64,000 bases of DNA, taken from the NCBI RefSeq assembly GCF_900107105.1, contig NZ_FNOT01000009.1:62001-126000 (forward strand). The letters are read 5' to 3'. The notes below the pieces were generated by a model. It saw only the letters and a list, made by a program, of their open reading frames with translations, was not told the DNA's origin and ran no database searches. Source of the stretch: Geodermatophilus africanus. GTDB lineage: Bacteria; Actinomycetota; Actinomycetes; Mycobacteriales; Geodermatophilaceae. This document shows, in pieces, positions 17,064-33,020 of the stretch (positions within the stretch are counted from its first letter, which is position 1; the number at the start of each line of letters is the position of its first letter). Position numbers and translations under genes: made by a program.

Positions 17064-17927
17064 TCAGTTGGGGGACGAGCCCCGGCGGCGCAGATACCTC
17101 TCGAACTCGCGGGCGATCTCGTCGCCGTTGGCCTGGGAGAGGTCGCTCTCGGTGGCCCGCTCCTCGAGCGAGCGCACGTACTCCACGACCTCGGCGTCCT
17201 CGTTGGCCATCTCGTCGACGGTCCTCACCCACTCGTCGGCCTGCTTGGGCAGCGCGCCCAGCGGGACGGTGATCTCCAGGACCTCTTCGACCCGCTGCAA
17301 CAGCGCGACCGTGGCCCGGGGGGACGGCGGCTGAGAGACGTAGTGCGGAACGGAGGCCCAGAAGCTGATCGCCGGCAGCCCGGCCTGCACGCAGGCGTCC
17401 TGGAAGACGCCGAGGATGCCGGTGGGCCCCTCGTAGGTGGAGGCGCCCAGGCCCCATTTCTCGGCGGACTCGGCGTCGTAGGCCGAGCCGAACACCGGGG
17501 TGGGCCGGGTGTGCGGGGTGTCGGCCAGCAGGGCGCCGAGCCCGACGACGGTGTGGGCGTCGAGCTCCTGGCACAGCTCGATGAGCTCCTCGCAGAAGGT
17601 GCGCCACCGCATGTTGGGCTCGATGCCGCGGATCAGGACGACGTCGCGGCCGGCGTCCGGCGGGTGGGCGACGGAGATGCGCGTGGTGGGCCACTCGATC
17701 CGGCGGCTGACCCCGCCGATGAGCGAGACGCTGGGCCGGTTGACCTGGAAGTCGTAGTAGTCCTCGGGGTCGAGCGCGGCGAGCGGGGTGGCGTCCCAGA
17801 TGAGCTCGAGGTGCTCCAGCGCCCCGGTGGCGGCGTCCCCGGCGTCGTTCCAGCCCTCGAAGGCGACGACCACCACCGGGTCGTCGAGCCGGGGCAGGTC
17901 CTCAGGGGTGGACTTCGGGTCGATCAC
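17064..17927 (-). CDS. PAC2 family protein (proteasome assembly chaperone-like)
   Basis: A 287-aa PAC2-fold protein. The family core is visible: [21 protein letters not shown] at the N-terminus, [16 protein letters not shown], and a nucleoside-phosphorylase-like [18 protein letters not shown]. Archaeal and eukaryotic relatives assist proteasome assembly; the bacterial function is not established, although the proteasome locus lies only about 10 kb away. The GTG start at 17927 has TAGGCT 7 nt upstream, predicting a leaderless mRNA. It diverges from metH, as in mycobacteria. Confidence 0.9.
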   Translation of the reverse strand: MIDPKSTPEDLPRLDDPVVVVAFEGWNDAGDAATGALEHLELIWDATPLAALDPEDYYDFQVNRPSVSLIGGVSRRIEWPTTRISVAHPPDAGRDVVLIRGIEPNMRWRTFCEELIELCQELDAHTVVGLGALLADTPHTRPTPVFGSAYDAESAEKWGLGASTYEGPTGILGVFQDACVQAGLPAISFWASVPHYVSQPPSPRATVALLQRVEEVLEITVPLGALPKQADEWVRTVDEMANEDAEVVEYVRSLEERATESDLSQANGDEIAREFERYLRRRGSSPN

Positions 17928-18041
17928 CCCTGGGAGCCTACGTCGATCGCGCTCCCCGGCCGCGGGTCGCGACCCGCTCGACGCCACCGGCGTCCCCCGC
18001 GAGGGCGACCGGGGTCCCCCCGAGGCGGCTACCCTGGCTCG

Positions 18042-21848
<3,807 letters not shown>

Positions 21849-22010
21849 AAGGACCTCCCCGCCCCCCACCACTCGTAGAAGGACCCCGTCCCTCCCACCG
21901 CTCGCCAGCTCGCGGCGAGCCTCCGGACGGAGCCATACGCCCTCGCGAGCTCGGGGCGGGACCCGGGACGGGCCCGGGGACTCCGCCGGGAGGCCGTTCC
22001 AGCACGTCGC
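21849..22010 (+). repeat. Dispersed GAAGGACC repeat, copy 2 (compound)
   Basis: Directly after the metH stop are two GAAGGACC heads (AGAAGGACCTCCCCGCCCCC and TAGAAGGACCCCGTCCCTCC), then an inverted GCTCGCGGCGAGC, GGGACCCGGGACGGGCC, and the GGCCGTTCCAGCAC tail. It looks like one copy nested in or duplicated against another. Confidence 0.7.
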
Positions 22011-22086
22011 CAGGTGCGGTGACCGTCACGTCGGGAGCCTGCGCGGGGACGGGCCCGGCCCGCGACCGCGCCGTACCGTGGACGCA

Positions 22087-22814
22087 ATGGGCACCCCGGA
22101 GACCAGCGGACCGAACGCCGAGCGGCTGCAGGCAGTGCTGTTCGACATGGACGGCACCCTCGTCGAGACCGAGCAGTACTGGGGCGAGGCGATGTTCGCC
22201 CTGGCGCGCGAGTTCGGCGGGGAGCTCTCGGAGGCCGCCCGGGAGCAGACCGTGGGCACGAGCATGCGCACCTCGCTCGGCATCCTCTACGCCGACATCG
22301 GGGTGGACCGCGGCGAGGAGCAGCTCCTGGCCGACACCCGCTGGGTCGAGGACCGCACCGCGGAGCTGCTGGCGGGGGAGATCCGCTGGCGGCCCGGTGC
22401 CCGGGAGCTGCTCAGTGAGCTGCGGCACGCCGCCGTCCCGACCGCGCTGGTGACCACCACGCCGCGCCGGCTGGCCGACATCGTGCTGGCTGCCATCGGC
22501 CGCGCGTTCCCCGACGTCCCGCCGTTCGACACCACTGTCTGTGGCGACGAGGTCCCCGCCCGCAAGCCGGACCCCGCGCCCTACCTGCAGGCGATGGCCG
22601 AGCTGGGCGTCGAGGCGTCCGGCTGCGTGGTGGTGGAGGACTCGGTGGTCGGCTCGACCGCCGGCCTGGCGGCAGGAGCGGCCGTGCTCGGCGTGCCGTC
22701 CCTCCAGCCGCTCCCACCGGCGCCCGGACTGGTGCTGCGCGACACGCTCGTCGGGGTGGACCCGGCCGGCCTGCGCGAGGTGCTCGCCGCCCGCGACGCG
22801 GTGGACGTCCGGGG

Positions 22815-22818
<4 letters not shown>
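22087..22818 (+). CDS. HAD family phosphatase (beta-phosphoglucomutase/GPH-like)
   Basis: A 243-aa haloacid-dehalogenase hydrolase. Motif I VLFDMDGTLVE holds nucleophile Asp20 and acid Asp22. A helical cap spans about 35-95. Motif II is ALVTTTP, motif III is the Lys in VPARKPDP, and motif IV is VVVEDSVVG. The substrate is probably a small phosphorylated metabolite, unspecified. The start was moved to ATG 22087 because TACCGT lies 7 nt before it; GTG 22078 overlaps that box. It follows metH, as in many actinobacteria, and overlaps the convergent amidohydrolase by 4 bp. Confidence 0.9.
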
Positions 22819-26036
<3,218 letters not shown>

Positions 26037-26054
26037 ACGGCCCGGTCCGGTTCC

Positions 26055-26109
26055 GCTGCAGGGACCCACTGCCTGAGCCTGCGAGGCGGGGGGCAGCGGG
26101 GTCCTCCCA
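26055..26109 (-). repeat. Dispersed GAAGGACC repeat, copy 4
   Basis: Inverted copy between trmI and mpa. On the minus strand: GAGGACCCCGCTGCCCCCCG, CCTCGCAGGCTCAGGC, GGGTCCCTGCAG. Confidence 0.65.
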
Positions 26110-26142
26110 CCGCGAGCCCCGGGCACGCTGTCGCCGCGCGTG

Positions 26143-26150
26143 TATAGATT
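26143..26150 (+). promoter_or_regulatory. Candidate mpa promoter -10 region
   Basis: TATAGATT is the only A/T-rich hexamer region in this G+C-rich gap and lies 37 nt before the mpa ATG. It would give a short leader with the GGAGG ribosome site. Confidence 0.45.
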
Positions 26151-26186
26151 TGCGTCCTGGCTCTCCCGATGTGTCGGAGGTGCGCG

Positions 26187-27968
26187 ATGGGCCCCGGTCT
26201 TGGCAATGGTCCCGACGAGTTCAGAGCGCGGCGCGAGCGTGACGTGACGGCGCTGCTCAGCCAGATCTCCTACCTGGAAGAGGAGATCGGCCTGCTGCGC
26301 CGCAAGGTGGCGGAGAGCCCGCGCCAGCTGCGGCTGCTCGAGGAGCGGCTGGCGGAGGCGGAGGGGCGGGCGGCGTTCCTGTCCGAGCGCAACGACAAGC
26401 TCGCCGGCACGCTGCGGGACGCGCGTGACCAGCTGGTCACGCTCAAGGAGGAGGTCGACCGGCTCGGCCAGCCGCCGTCGGGCTACGGCGTCTTCCTCAC
26501 CCGGCACGACGACGGCACGGTCGACGTCTTCACCGGCGGCCGCAAGCTGCGCGTGTCGGTCTCCCCGGCGGTGGAGCTCGACGGGCTGAAGCACGGCCAG
26601 GAGGTCATGCTCAACGAGGCGATGAACGTCGTCGAGGCGTGCGGCTTCGAGCGCGCCGGCGACGTCGTCATGCTCAAGGAGCTGCTGGAGCCGGTCGAGG
26701 GCGAGGCCCCCCGCGCGCTGGTCATCGGGCACACCGACGAGGAGCGCGTCGTGCACCTCGCCGAGTCCCTGGCCGACCAGCCGCTGCGCAGCGGCGACTC
26801 GCTGCTGCTGGAGACCCGCTCGGGCTACGTCTACGAGCGGATCCCCAAGAGCGAGGTCGAGGAGCTCGTGCTGGAGGAGGTCCCCGACATCGACTACGGC
26901 GACATCGGTGGGCTGTCCCGGCAGATCGAGCAGATCCGCGACGCCGTCGAGCTGCCGTTCCTGCACGCCGACCTGTTCCGCGAGTACGAGCTGCGCCCGC
27001 CCAAGGGCATCCTGCTCTACGGCCCGCCCGGCTGCGGCAAGACGCTCATCGCCAAGGCGGTCGCGAACTCGCTGGCCAAGAAGGTCTCCGCGGTGAAGGG
27101 GGAGGGGCAGGCGAAGTCCTACTTCCTCAACATCAAGGGCCCCGAGCTGCTCAACAAGTACGTCGGCGAGACCGAGCGGCACATCCGGCTGGTGTTCCAG
27201 CGGGCCCGCGAGAAGGCCGGCGAGGGGACGCCGGTCATCGTCTTCTTCGACGAGATGGACTCGATCTTTCGCACCCGCGGCTCCGGGGTCTCCTCGGACG
27301 TCGAGTCGACGATCGTGCCCCAGCTGCTCAGCGAGATCGACGGCGTGGAGGGGCTGGAGAACGTCATCGTGATCGGCGCCTCCAACCGCGAGGACATGAT
27401 CGACCCGGCGATCCTGCGGCCCGGCCGCCTGGACGTGAAGATCAAGATCGAGCGGCCGGACGCGGAGGCCGCCCGCGACATCTTCAGCAAGTACCTGACG
27501 ACGACGCTGCCGCTGCACCCCGACGACCTCGCCGAGCACGGCAACAGCCGCGAGGCCACGGTGGCCGGGATGATCCAGCGCACCGTCGAGCGGATGTACA
27601 CCGAGAGCGAGGAGAACCGCTTCCTCGAGGTGACCTACGCCAACGGTGACAAGGAGGTCCTGTACTTCCGGGACTTCAACTCCGGGGCGATGCTGCAGAA
27701 CATCGTCGACCGCGCCAAGAAGATGGCGATCAAGGAGCGGCTGGAGACCGGCGCCGCCGGCCTGCGGGTGGGCCACCTGATGCAGGCCTGCGTCGACGAG
27801 TTCAAGGAGAACGAGGACCTGCCCAACACCACCAACCCCGACGACTGGGCGCGGATCTCGGGCAAGAAGGGCGAGCGGATCGTCTACATCCGCACGCTCA
27901 TCAGCGGCAAGGGCACGGAGAGCGGCCGCGCCATCGACACCGCGACCAATACCGGCCAGTACCTGTAA
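26187..27968 (+). CDS. mpa: Proteasome-associated AAA ATPase Mpa (ARC)
   Basis: A 593-aa hexameric ATPase that binds Pup on tagged proteins, unfolds them and feeds the 20S core. An N-terminal coiled coil (about 14-75, Pup-binding) is followed by two OB domains (about 85-235) and the AAA module: Walker A GPPGCGKT at 279-286, Walker B FFDEMDS with Asp355-Glu356, and sensor ASNREDM. The C-terminus is GQYL, the proteasome-docking motif with penultimate Tyr. ATG 26187 was chosen because GGAGG lies 7 nt upstream; the ATG at 26169 lacks a site and adds CRRCA. Confidence 0.97.
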   Translation: MGPGLGNGPDEFRARRERDVTALLSQISYLEEEIGLLRRKVAESPRQLRLLEERLAEAEGRAAFLSERNDKLAGTLRDARDQLVTLKEEVDRLGQPPSGYGVFLTRHDDGTVDVFTGGRKLRVSVSPAVELDGLKHGQEVMLNEAMNVVEACGFERAGDVVMLKELLEPVEGEAPRALVIGHTDEERVVHLAESLADQPLRSGDSLLLETRSGYVYERIPKSEVEELVLEEVPDIDYGDIGGLSRQIEQIRDAVELPFLHADLFREYELRPPKGILLYGPPGCGKTLIAKAVANSLAKKVSAVKGEGQAKSYFLNIKGPELLNKYVGETERHIRLVFQRAREKAGEGTPVIVFFDEMDSIFRTRGSGVSSDVESTIVPQLLSEIDGVEGLENVIVIGASNREDMIDPAILRPGRLDVKIKIERPDAEAARDIFSKYLTTTLPLHPDDLAEHGNSREATVAGMIQRTVERMYTESEENRFLEVTYANGDKEVLYFRDFNSGAMLQNIVDRAKKMAIKERLETGAAGLRVGHLMQACVDEFKENEDLPNTTNPDDWARISGKKGERIVYIRTLISGKGTESGRAIDTATNTGQYL

Positions 27969-27970
27969 TA

Positions 27971-28041
27971 GAAGGACCCTGCTGCCCCCTACGCCTCGTA
28001 CGCTCGGCGCGGGACCCTGCACCAGGGCCGCTCCAGCACGT
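27971..28041 (+). repeat. Dispersed GAAGGACC repeat, copy 5
   Basis: Starts 2 nt after the mpa stop: GAAGGACCCTGCTGCCCCC, CCTCGTACGCTCGGCG, GGACCCTGCACCAGGGCCG, CTCCAGCACGTCACC. Confidence 0.7.
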
Positions 28042-28179
28042 CACCCGACGGCCCGGCTCCCGCACCGCGGGGCCGGGCCGTCCGCCGTCCCGGGACCGGT
28101 CCCGCTGCTGGTGGCAGGCCCCGGCGGCGGCCGACCGCCGGTCCCGGACGGTGTCGCCGGGGACGCCTAGGGTGGCGGT

Positions 28180-29685
28180 ATGAGCGTGCGGCGGGTCATG
28201 GGCACCGAGGTCGAGTACGGCATCTCGGTGCCCGGGCAGCCGACGGCGAACCCGACGACGCTGTCGAGCCAGGTCGTCAACGCCTGGGCGGTGGCCGAGG
28301 CGCCGACCCCGCGCCGGCCGCGGTGGGACTTCGAGGAGGAGTCGCCGTTGCGCGACGCCCGGGGCTTCGACCTGTCCCCGGCCCAGGCGCTGGACCACAA
28401 CGACCTGGAGGAGGACTCGGGGATGGCCAACGTCATCCTCACCAACGGGGCCCGCCTCTACGTCGACCACGCACACCCGGAGTACTCGACGCCGGAGGTC
28501 ACCAACCCGCGCGACGTCGTCCTGTGGGACAAGGCGGGGGAGCAGGTGATGGCCGAGGCCGCTCGCCGCGCCGCGCGCGTCCCGGGCACCCAGCCGATCC
28601 AGCTCTACAAGAACAACACCGACGGCAAGGGCGCGTCCTACGGCGCCCACGAGAACTACCTGATGGACCGGCGGACGCCGTTCCTGGACATCATCCGCGG
28701 GCTCATCCCGTTCTTCGTGACCCGCCAGGTGGTGGCCGGCTCCGGGCGCGTGGGCATCGGCACCGAGAGCCGCACGCAGGGCTTCCAGCTCTCCCAGCGC
28801 GCCGACTTCTTCGAGGTCGAGGTGGGGCTGGAGACCACGCTCAAGCGGCCGATCATCAACACCCGCGACGAGCCGCACGCCGACGCCGACAAGTACCGCC
28901 GGCTGCACGTGATCATCGGCGACGCGAACCTCGCCGAGCTCTCGACGTACCTCAAGGTCGGGACGACGGCGCTGGTGCTCGACATGATCGAGGCGCGCAC
29001 CCTCACCCAGGAGCTGTCCATCGAGGAGCCGGTGGCGGCGCTGCAGGCGATCAGCCACGACCCGACGCTGACCCACCGGGTGCGGCTGCGCGACGGCCGC
29101 CGCATGACGGCGCTGGAGGTGCAGCAGGCTTACCTGGAGATGGCGCAGCGGCACGTCGACCGGCGCGGGGAGGACGACGGCCAGACCGCCGAGGTGCTGC
29201 GCCGCTGGGCCGAGGTGCTCGAGGACCTCGCGGTCGACCCGATGCGCTGCGCCGACCGGCTCGACTGGCCGGCGAAGCTGCGGCTGCTCGAGGGCTACCG
29301 CTCCCGCGACGGGCTGTCCTGGGGCGACTCGCGGCTGCACCTGGTCGACCTGCAGTACTCCGACGTCCGGCCCGAGAAGGGGCTGTACCACCGGCTGGTG
29401 TCGCGCGGCTCGATGCAGCGGCTGCTCACCGACGACGAGGTGACCCGGGCGATGGTGCGGCCGCCGGCGGACACCCGGGCCTTCTTCCGCGGCGAGTGCC
29501 TGCGCCGCTACCCGGCCCAGGTCGCCGCCGCGTCGTGGGACTCGGTCGTGTTCGACCTCGGCCGGGAGAACCTGGTGCGCATCCCGACCATGGAGCCGCT
29601 GCGCGGCACGCGCGATCACGTCGGCGAGCTGTTCGAGTCGACGTCCTCGGCGCAGGAGCTGGTCGACACCATCACCGGCGGGTGA
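28180..29685 (+). CDS. dop: Deamidase/depupylase Dop
   Basis: A 501-aa glutamine-synthetase-fold enzyme that removes Pup from proteins and, in species with Pup-GGQ, deamidates its C-terminal Gln. Key parts: GTEVEYGIS at 8-16 (metal/ATP Glu), the Dop-loop region after [11 protein letters not shown] (about 47-75) that PafA lacks, [13 protein letters not shown] with catalytic Asp, [18 protein letters not shown], and [13 protein letters not shown]. With Pup ending in Glu here, its needed role is depupylation. TAGGGT lies exactly 6 nt before ATG 28180, predicting a leaderless mRNA separate from mpa. Confidence 0.96.
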   Translation: MSVRRVMGTEVEYGISVPGQPTANPTTLSSQVVNAWAVAEAPTPRRPRWDFEEESPLRDARGFDLSPAQALDHNDLEEDSGMANVILTNGARLYVDHAHPEYSTPEVTNPRDVVLWDKAGEQVMAEAARRAARVPGTQPIQLYKNNTDGKGASYGAHENYLMDRRTPFLDIIRGLIPFFVTRQVVAGSGRVGIGTESRTQGFQLSQRADFFEVEVGLETTLKRPIINTRDEPHADADKYRRLHVIIGDANLAELSTYLKVGTTALVLDMIEARTLTQELSIEEPVAALQAISHDPTLTHRVRLRDGRRMTALEVQQAYLEMAQRHVDRRGEDDGQTAEVLRRWAEVLEDLAVDPMRCADRLDWPAKLRLLEGYRSRDGLSWGDSRLHLVDLQYSDVRPEKGLYHRLVSRGSMQRLLTDDEVTRAMVRPPADTRAFFRGECLRRYPAQVAAASWDSVVFDLGRENLVRIPTMEPLRGTRDHVGELFESTSSAQELVDTITGG

Positions 29686-29726
29686 CCACGCCGGTCGCCC
29701 GACCTCCGAACGTCGCACCCCGCGGG

Positions 29727-29732
29727 TAGCTT
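29727..29732 (+). promoter_or_regulatory. Candidate -10 box upstream of pup
   Basis: TAGCTT lies 40 nt before the pup ATG and would give a short leader containing GGGAGGGA. It may drive pup and the proteasome genes apart from dop. Confidence 0.4.
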
Positions 29733-29772
29733 CTGCAGCAGGCACCAGCCACGACCTGCACGGGAGGGACCC

Positions 29773-29982
29773 ATGGCCACGAGGGACAGCGGCGGTCAGC
29801 AGCGCTCGACGCGCAGCCGGGAGGAGACCGAGGAGGTCGAGGCGTCGGTCGACGCCGAAGTCGCCGAGCGGCACAAGGAGGTCTCGGAGGACCTCGACTC
29901 CATCCTCGACGAGATCGACGAGGTCCTCGAGGAGAATTCCGAGGAGTTCGTTCGCTCGTACGTACAGAAGGGAGGCGAGTGA
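29773..29982 (+). CDS. pup: Prokaryotic ubiquitin-like protein Pup, ending Gly-Gly-Glu
   Basis: A 69-aa intrinsically disordered protein tag. The C-terminal half is the conserved Mpa-binding helix (LDSILDEIDEVLEENSEEFV) and ends VRSYVQKGGE. PafA joins the side-chain carboxylate of the final Glu to substrate lysines. The last codons are GGA GGC GAG TGA, so Glu is encoded directly; mycobacterial Pup ends in Gln and must be deamidated. GGGAGGGA lies 6 nt before the ATG. It sits 87 bp after dop and upstream of the endonuclease VII-like gene. Confidence 0.97.
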   Translation: MATRDSGGQQRSTRSREETEEVEASVDAEVAERHKEVSEDLDSILDEIDEVLEENSEEFVRSYVQKGGE

Positions 29983-30010
29983 TTACATTGAGTAGCCGCC
30001 GTGAGCGGCG

Positions 30011-30634
30011 GTGATCATCGAGAAGCGCTGTCCGTCGTGCGGGGTCGTCAAGTCCGTCACCGATTTCGGTCGGAATCGCTCGCTCGGTGACGGCCTGTCC
30101 TTCTACTGCCTGGCCTGCAACCGCGAACGGAACCGCGAGCACCGCCGCTCGCTGGGCAAGGAGGTCCGGGACCACTCGTGGATCCCGGAGGGGTTCCGCT
30201 GGTGTCCGTCGTGCGAGCAACCAGTCGCTCACGAGGACTACACGCGGAACACCAGGACGGCGTCGGGGTTCGGTTCACGCTGCCGCGCCTGCGATCGGGC
30301 CGCCAACTCGGCTGGCTACTTCCACCGCACGGACAAGCTGCGCAAGAGCCAGGTGGCCGAGAGGCGAGCGGCCCAGGACGGCCGCTGTGCCATCTGTGGC
30401 GATCCGGCGCAGCACCTCGATCACGATCATGCGAGCGGCGCGATGCGCCAGATGCTGTGTCAGCGGTGCAACCACGGCCTGGGGCTCTTCCGGGACGACC
30501 CGGGTCTGCTGCACGCGGCCGCCTGCTACGTCGACGCTCACCGCGAGCGCCAGGTCCTCGCCCGGCTCCAGGAGACGTCCGTCGGCCGGCCTGGCACCGG
30601 GAGCCCGTCCGGGGAGCCGCCGGTAGGGTCGTGA
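30011..30634 (+). CDS. Endonuclease VII-like HNH protein in the proteasome locus
   Basis: A 207-aa protein with two pairs of zinc-knuckle motifs (CPSCGVVK...YCLACN at 8-36, and CPSCEQP...CRACD at about 66-93). A recombination-endonuclease-VII-like HNH domain follows (CAICGDPAQHLDHDHASG...MLCQRCNHGLGLFRDDP, about 128-165). Such domains cut branched DNA in phages. A relative occupies the same place between pup and prcB in Streptomyces; the role beside the proteasome is unknown. A GCCGCC/GGCGGC hairpin overlaps the GTG start, and codon use is less G+C-biased than its neighbours. No clear ribosome site. Confidence 0.85.
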   Translation: MIIEKRCPSCGVVKSVTDFGRNRSLGDGLSFYCLACNRERNREHRRSLGKEVRDHSWIPEGFRWCPSCEQPVAHEDYTRNTRTASGFGSRCRACDRAANSAGYFHRTDKLRKSQVAERRAAQDGRCAICGDPAQHLDHDHASGAMRQMLCQRCNHGLGLFRDDPGLLHAAACYVDAHRERQVLARLQETSVGRPGTGSPSGEPPVGS

Positions 30635-30718
30635 CGGCGTCCTGAGGGCCCAGCGGGGCCTCGACGAGGCGCCGGACGAGTGAGGCCGCTGGTCCCCGGC
30701 GGCGAGAGAGGCGGATGG

Positions 30719-31561
30719 GTGAGCGAGTATTCGGCTGGCCGGAGCGGGTTCTCACCCGCCTACCTGGACCGGGTGGGTTCCTCGTTCACCGACTTCCTCG
30801 CGGCGGCCGCCCCTGACCTGCTCCCGGGCCGGCGCCCGGTGCCGCAGCTGCCCGTCGGTGACGTCACACCGCACGGCACGACCATCGTCTCGGTGACCTA
30901 CGACGGCGGCGTCCTCATGGGCGGCGACCGGCGGGCGACCATGGGCAACCTGATCTCCAGCCGGGACATCGAGAAGGTCTACCCGGCCGACGCCTGGTCG
31001 GTCATCGGCATCGCCGGTGCGGCCGGCATCGCCATCGAGATGGTCCGGCTGTACCAGGTGGAGCTCGAGCACTACGAGAAGATCGAGGGGCTCACGCTCT
31101 CCCTCGACGGCAAGGCCAACCGGCTGGCCCAGATGATCCGGGGCAACCTCGGCGCCGCGCTGCAGGGCCTGGCCGTCGTCCCGCTGTTCGCCGGTTTCGA
31201 CCTCGACGCCGCGCCCGGCACCACGCCCGGGCGGATCTTCAGCTACGACGTCACCGGCGGGAACTACGAGGAGCGCGGCTACTCCGCCGTCGGCTCCGGC
31301 TCGCTGTTCGCCCGCAACTCGCTGAAGAAGACCTGGCGGCCCAAGCTGGACGGCGACGCCGCCACGCGCAGCCTGGTCGAGGCGCTCTACGACGCCGCCG
31401 ACGACGACTCGGCCACCGGCGGCCCGGACCCGGTCCGCCGGCTGTACCCGATCGTCTACCGGGTCGACGCCGAGGGCGCCGTGCGGCTGACCGACGACGA
31501 GGTCGCCGCCGTCGCGAGGACCATCACCGACGAGCGGGCCGCCGCCGAGGGGCAGGGCTGA
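30719..31561 (+). CDS. prcB: Proteasome beta subunit PrcB
   Basis: A 280-aa precursor of the catalytic subunit of the 20S proteasome. A 53-residue propeptide containing [17 protein letters not shown] ends at His-Gly, and Thr54 ([13 protein letters not shown]) becomes the N-terminal nucleophile. Asp and Lys of the catalytic set are in MGGDRRAT and [22 protein letters not shown] near the C-terminus is family-invariant. The start GTG 30719 follows GAGAGAGG and gives the usual propeptide length; GTG 30680 is an alternative. It is translationally close to prcA (5-bp gap). Confidence 0.96.
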   Translation: MSEYSAGRSGFSPAYLDRVGSSFTDFLAAAAPDLLPGRRPVPQLPVGDVTPHGTTIVSVTYDGGVLMGGDRRATMGNLISSRDIEKVYPADAWSVIGIAGAAGIAIEMVRLYQVELEHYEKIEGLTLSLDGKANRLAQMIRGNLGAALQGLAVVPLFAGFDLDAAPGTTPGRIFSYDVTGGNYEERGYSAVGSGSLFARNSLKKTWRPKLDGDAATRSLVEALYDAADDDSATGGPDPVRRLYPIVYRVDAEGAVRLTDDEVAAVARTITDERAAAEGQG

Positions 31562-31566
31562 TCGCC

Positions 31567-32433
31567 ATGACCATGCCGTACTACGCCTCGCCCGAGCAGC
31601 TTATGCGCGACCGCTCGGAGTACGCCCGCAAGGGCATCTCCCGCGGCCGCAGCGTCGCCGTCCTCACCTACGCCGACGGCGTGCTGTTCATCGCCGAGAA
31701 CCCCAGCTCCACGCTGCACAAGGTCGGTGAGCTCTACGACCGGATCGGCTTCGCCGCCGTCGGCCGCTACAGCGAGTTCGAGAGCCTGCGGGTGGCCGGC
31801 GTGCGGCTGGCCGACGTCCGCGGCTACAGCTACAACCGCCGTGACGTCACCGGCCGGGTCATCGCGAACGCCTACGCGCAGACCCTCGGCGAGATCTTCA
31901 CCCAGCAGACCAAGCCGTTCGAGGTCGAGCTCTGCGTGGCCGAGGTGGGCGACACCACCGAGTCCGACCAGCTGTACCGGCTGACCTTCGACGGCTCGGT
32001 GGTCGACGAGCCGGACTTCATCGTCATGGGCGGCCAGGCCGAGGCCGTCAGCGCCAACCTGCGCGAGCACTTCCTACCCGGCATGGACCTGGCCGAGGCG
32101 CTGCGGGTCGGCGTGCAGGCGCTCTCGGCGGTCAGCCCCGCCACCAGCGCCGGCAACGGCGGCCCCGGCGGCCTGCTGTCGGCCGAGCAACTGGAGGTGG
32201 CGGTCCTCGACCGGCGGCGGCCGAAGCGGGCTTTCCGGCGGATCGTCGGCGCCGCGCTGCGCCCACTGCTCGACCGCTCCGAGGAGCCCGCGGCCGTCGG
32301 CGGCGAGGAGCCGCACACCGCCGCGCACTCGCCGAGCGTGCCCCAGCCGGGCACCCCGGCCGGCCTCGGCGAGCCGTCGGCCCCCGACAGCGGCGGGACG
32401 GCGGGCAGCGGGGGAGAGGCGCCCACCACCTGA
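31567..32433 (+). CDS. prcA: Proteasome alpha subunit PrcA
   Basis: A 288-aa structural subunit of the 20S core whose N-terminal segment ([22 protein letters not shown]) gates entry to the chamber and whose ring face accepts the Mpa GQYL tail. It lacks the catalytic Thr, as expected. The core fold ends near 235. The last 50 residues ([18 protein letters not shown] to GGEAPTT) are Pro/Gly/Glu-rich and disordered, giving a protein about 40 residues longer than the mycobacterial one. It follows prcB by 5 bp and is surely in the same operon. Confidence 0.96.
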   Translation: MTMPYYASPEQLMRDRSEYARKGISRGRSVAVLTYADGVLFIAENPSSTLHKVGELYDRIGFAAVGRYSEFESLRVAGVRLADVRGYSYNRRDVTGRVIANAYAQTLGEIFTQQTKPFEVELCVAEVGDTTESDQLYRLTFDGSVVDEPDFIVMGGQAEAVSANLREHFLPGMDLAEALRVGVQALSAVSPATSAGNGGPGGLLSAEQLEVAVLDRRRPKRAFRRIVGAALRPLLDRSEEPAAVGGEEPHTAAHSPSVPQPGTPAGLGEPSAPDSGGTAGSGGEAPTT

Positions 32434-32443
32434 CCGGACCCAC

Positions 32444-32472
32444 TTGACGCCTGCCGGACCCGCGAGTGGCAT
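32444..32472 (+). promoter_or_regulatory. Candidate promoter for the small membrane protein at 32479
   Basis: TTGACG (32444-32449) is separated by 17 nt from TGGCAT (32467-32472), which lies 6 nt before GTG 32479. The -35 is close to consensus; the -10 is weak. Confidence 0.4.
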
Positions 32473-32478
32473 GGGCCC

Positions 32479-32688
32479 GTGCGCAGCGCAGCCGTCGACG
32501 TCGTGACCATGGACGGGCTCGGGCTCATCGGCACCCTCGGCTTCGTCGTGCCCGCGGCGCTGCTCGTCGGGCTGGTCTTGGGCGCCGTCGTGCGCGACCG
32601 CCGGCTGCACGCCCGCGAGGAGCGGCTCGCGCAGGACGTCGCCGCCGACGAGCCGACCGGCACCACCGGGGCTCCGCGGGCCGACTGA
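32479..32688 (+). CDS. Small single-span membrane protein
   Basis: A 69-aa protein with one membrane segment (about 14-40, GLGLIGTLGFVVPAALLVGLVLGAVV). A basic, charged cytoplasmic tail follows (RDRRLHAREERLAQDVAADE). No family is recognised. It lies just after prcA, before the lipoprotein gene. The GTG start is supported only by the promoter spacing, so the call is moderate. Confidence 0.55.
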   Translation: MRSAAVDVVTMDGLGLIGTLGFVVPAALLVGLVLGAVVRDRRLHAREERLAQDVAADEPTGTTGAPRAD

Positions 32689-33020
32689 GCAAGCCCTCGA
32701 CCGCCTCCGGCACCGCGGCGGCTGCGAACCCGACCCGCCGTCGTGGGGGCCGGTTCCGGAGCGCGCGGATCGGTATCCGGCTCGACCTCGCTGCGTCGTT
32801 GGACGACCCTTCGGAGGTGCTGATCACCGCCCGGCCGGGCGACCGACTCGTCGTTCCGTCGCTCGATCGCACCGGCGAGGGCGAGCACCGGACGGAGGTG
32901 CCTCCCCACGGCCTCGGGAAGACCCTGCTGCGCGGCCACGACGGCCGGACGCCCACCGTCGTGCCCGTCCCACCCGCCCGGGGACGCCGGCGGGCGCCCC
33001 GGGACCACCGGGCGGCCCGG
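32689..33020 (+). other. 332-bp gap with no complete gene
   Basis: The plus-strand reading frame is open but lacks a good start and has skewed composition. Only the segment around 32775-32880 looks once-coding (see the recombinase-like remnant). No convincing promoter was found for the lipoprotein gene that follows. Confidence 0.5.
32775..32880 (+). pseudogene. Possible remnant of a serine recombinase (resolvase) gene
   Basis: The frame reads SLDDPSEVLITARPGDRLVV followed by PSLDRTG. This resembles the resolvase-family strand-helix segment (RPxLxxALxxxRPGDTLVVxxLDRLxRS). The catalytic Ser region before it and the rest of the domain after it are absent. It could be a chance likeness in a G+C-rich frame. 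Confidence 0.35.

Noticed and set aside
17928-18041. Cobalamin riboswitch upstream of metH
   Set aside because: The gap is about 114 bp and is filled by two divergent -10 boxes; a B12 riboswitch needs roughly 200 nt and no B12-box-like sequence is seen.
30011-30634. Phage or prophage origin of the endonuclease VII-like gene
   Set aside because: There are no other phage genes nearby and a relative is found at the same place in other actinobacteria, so it is an established part of the locus.
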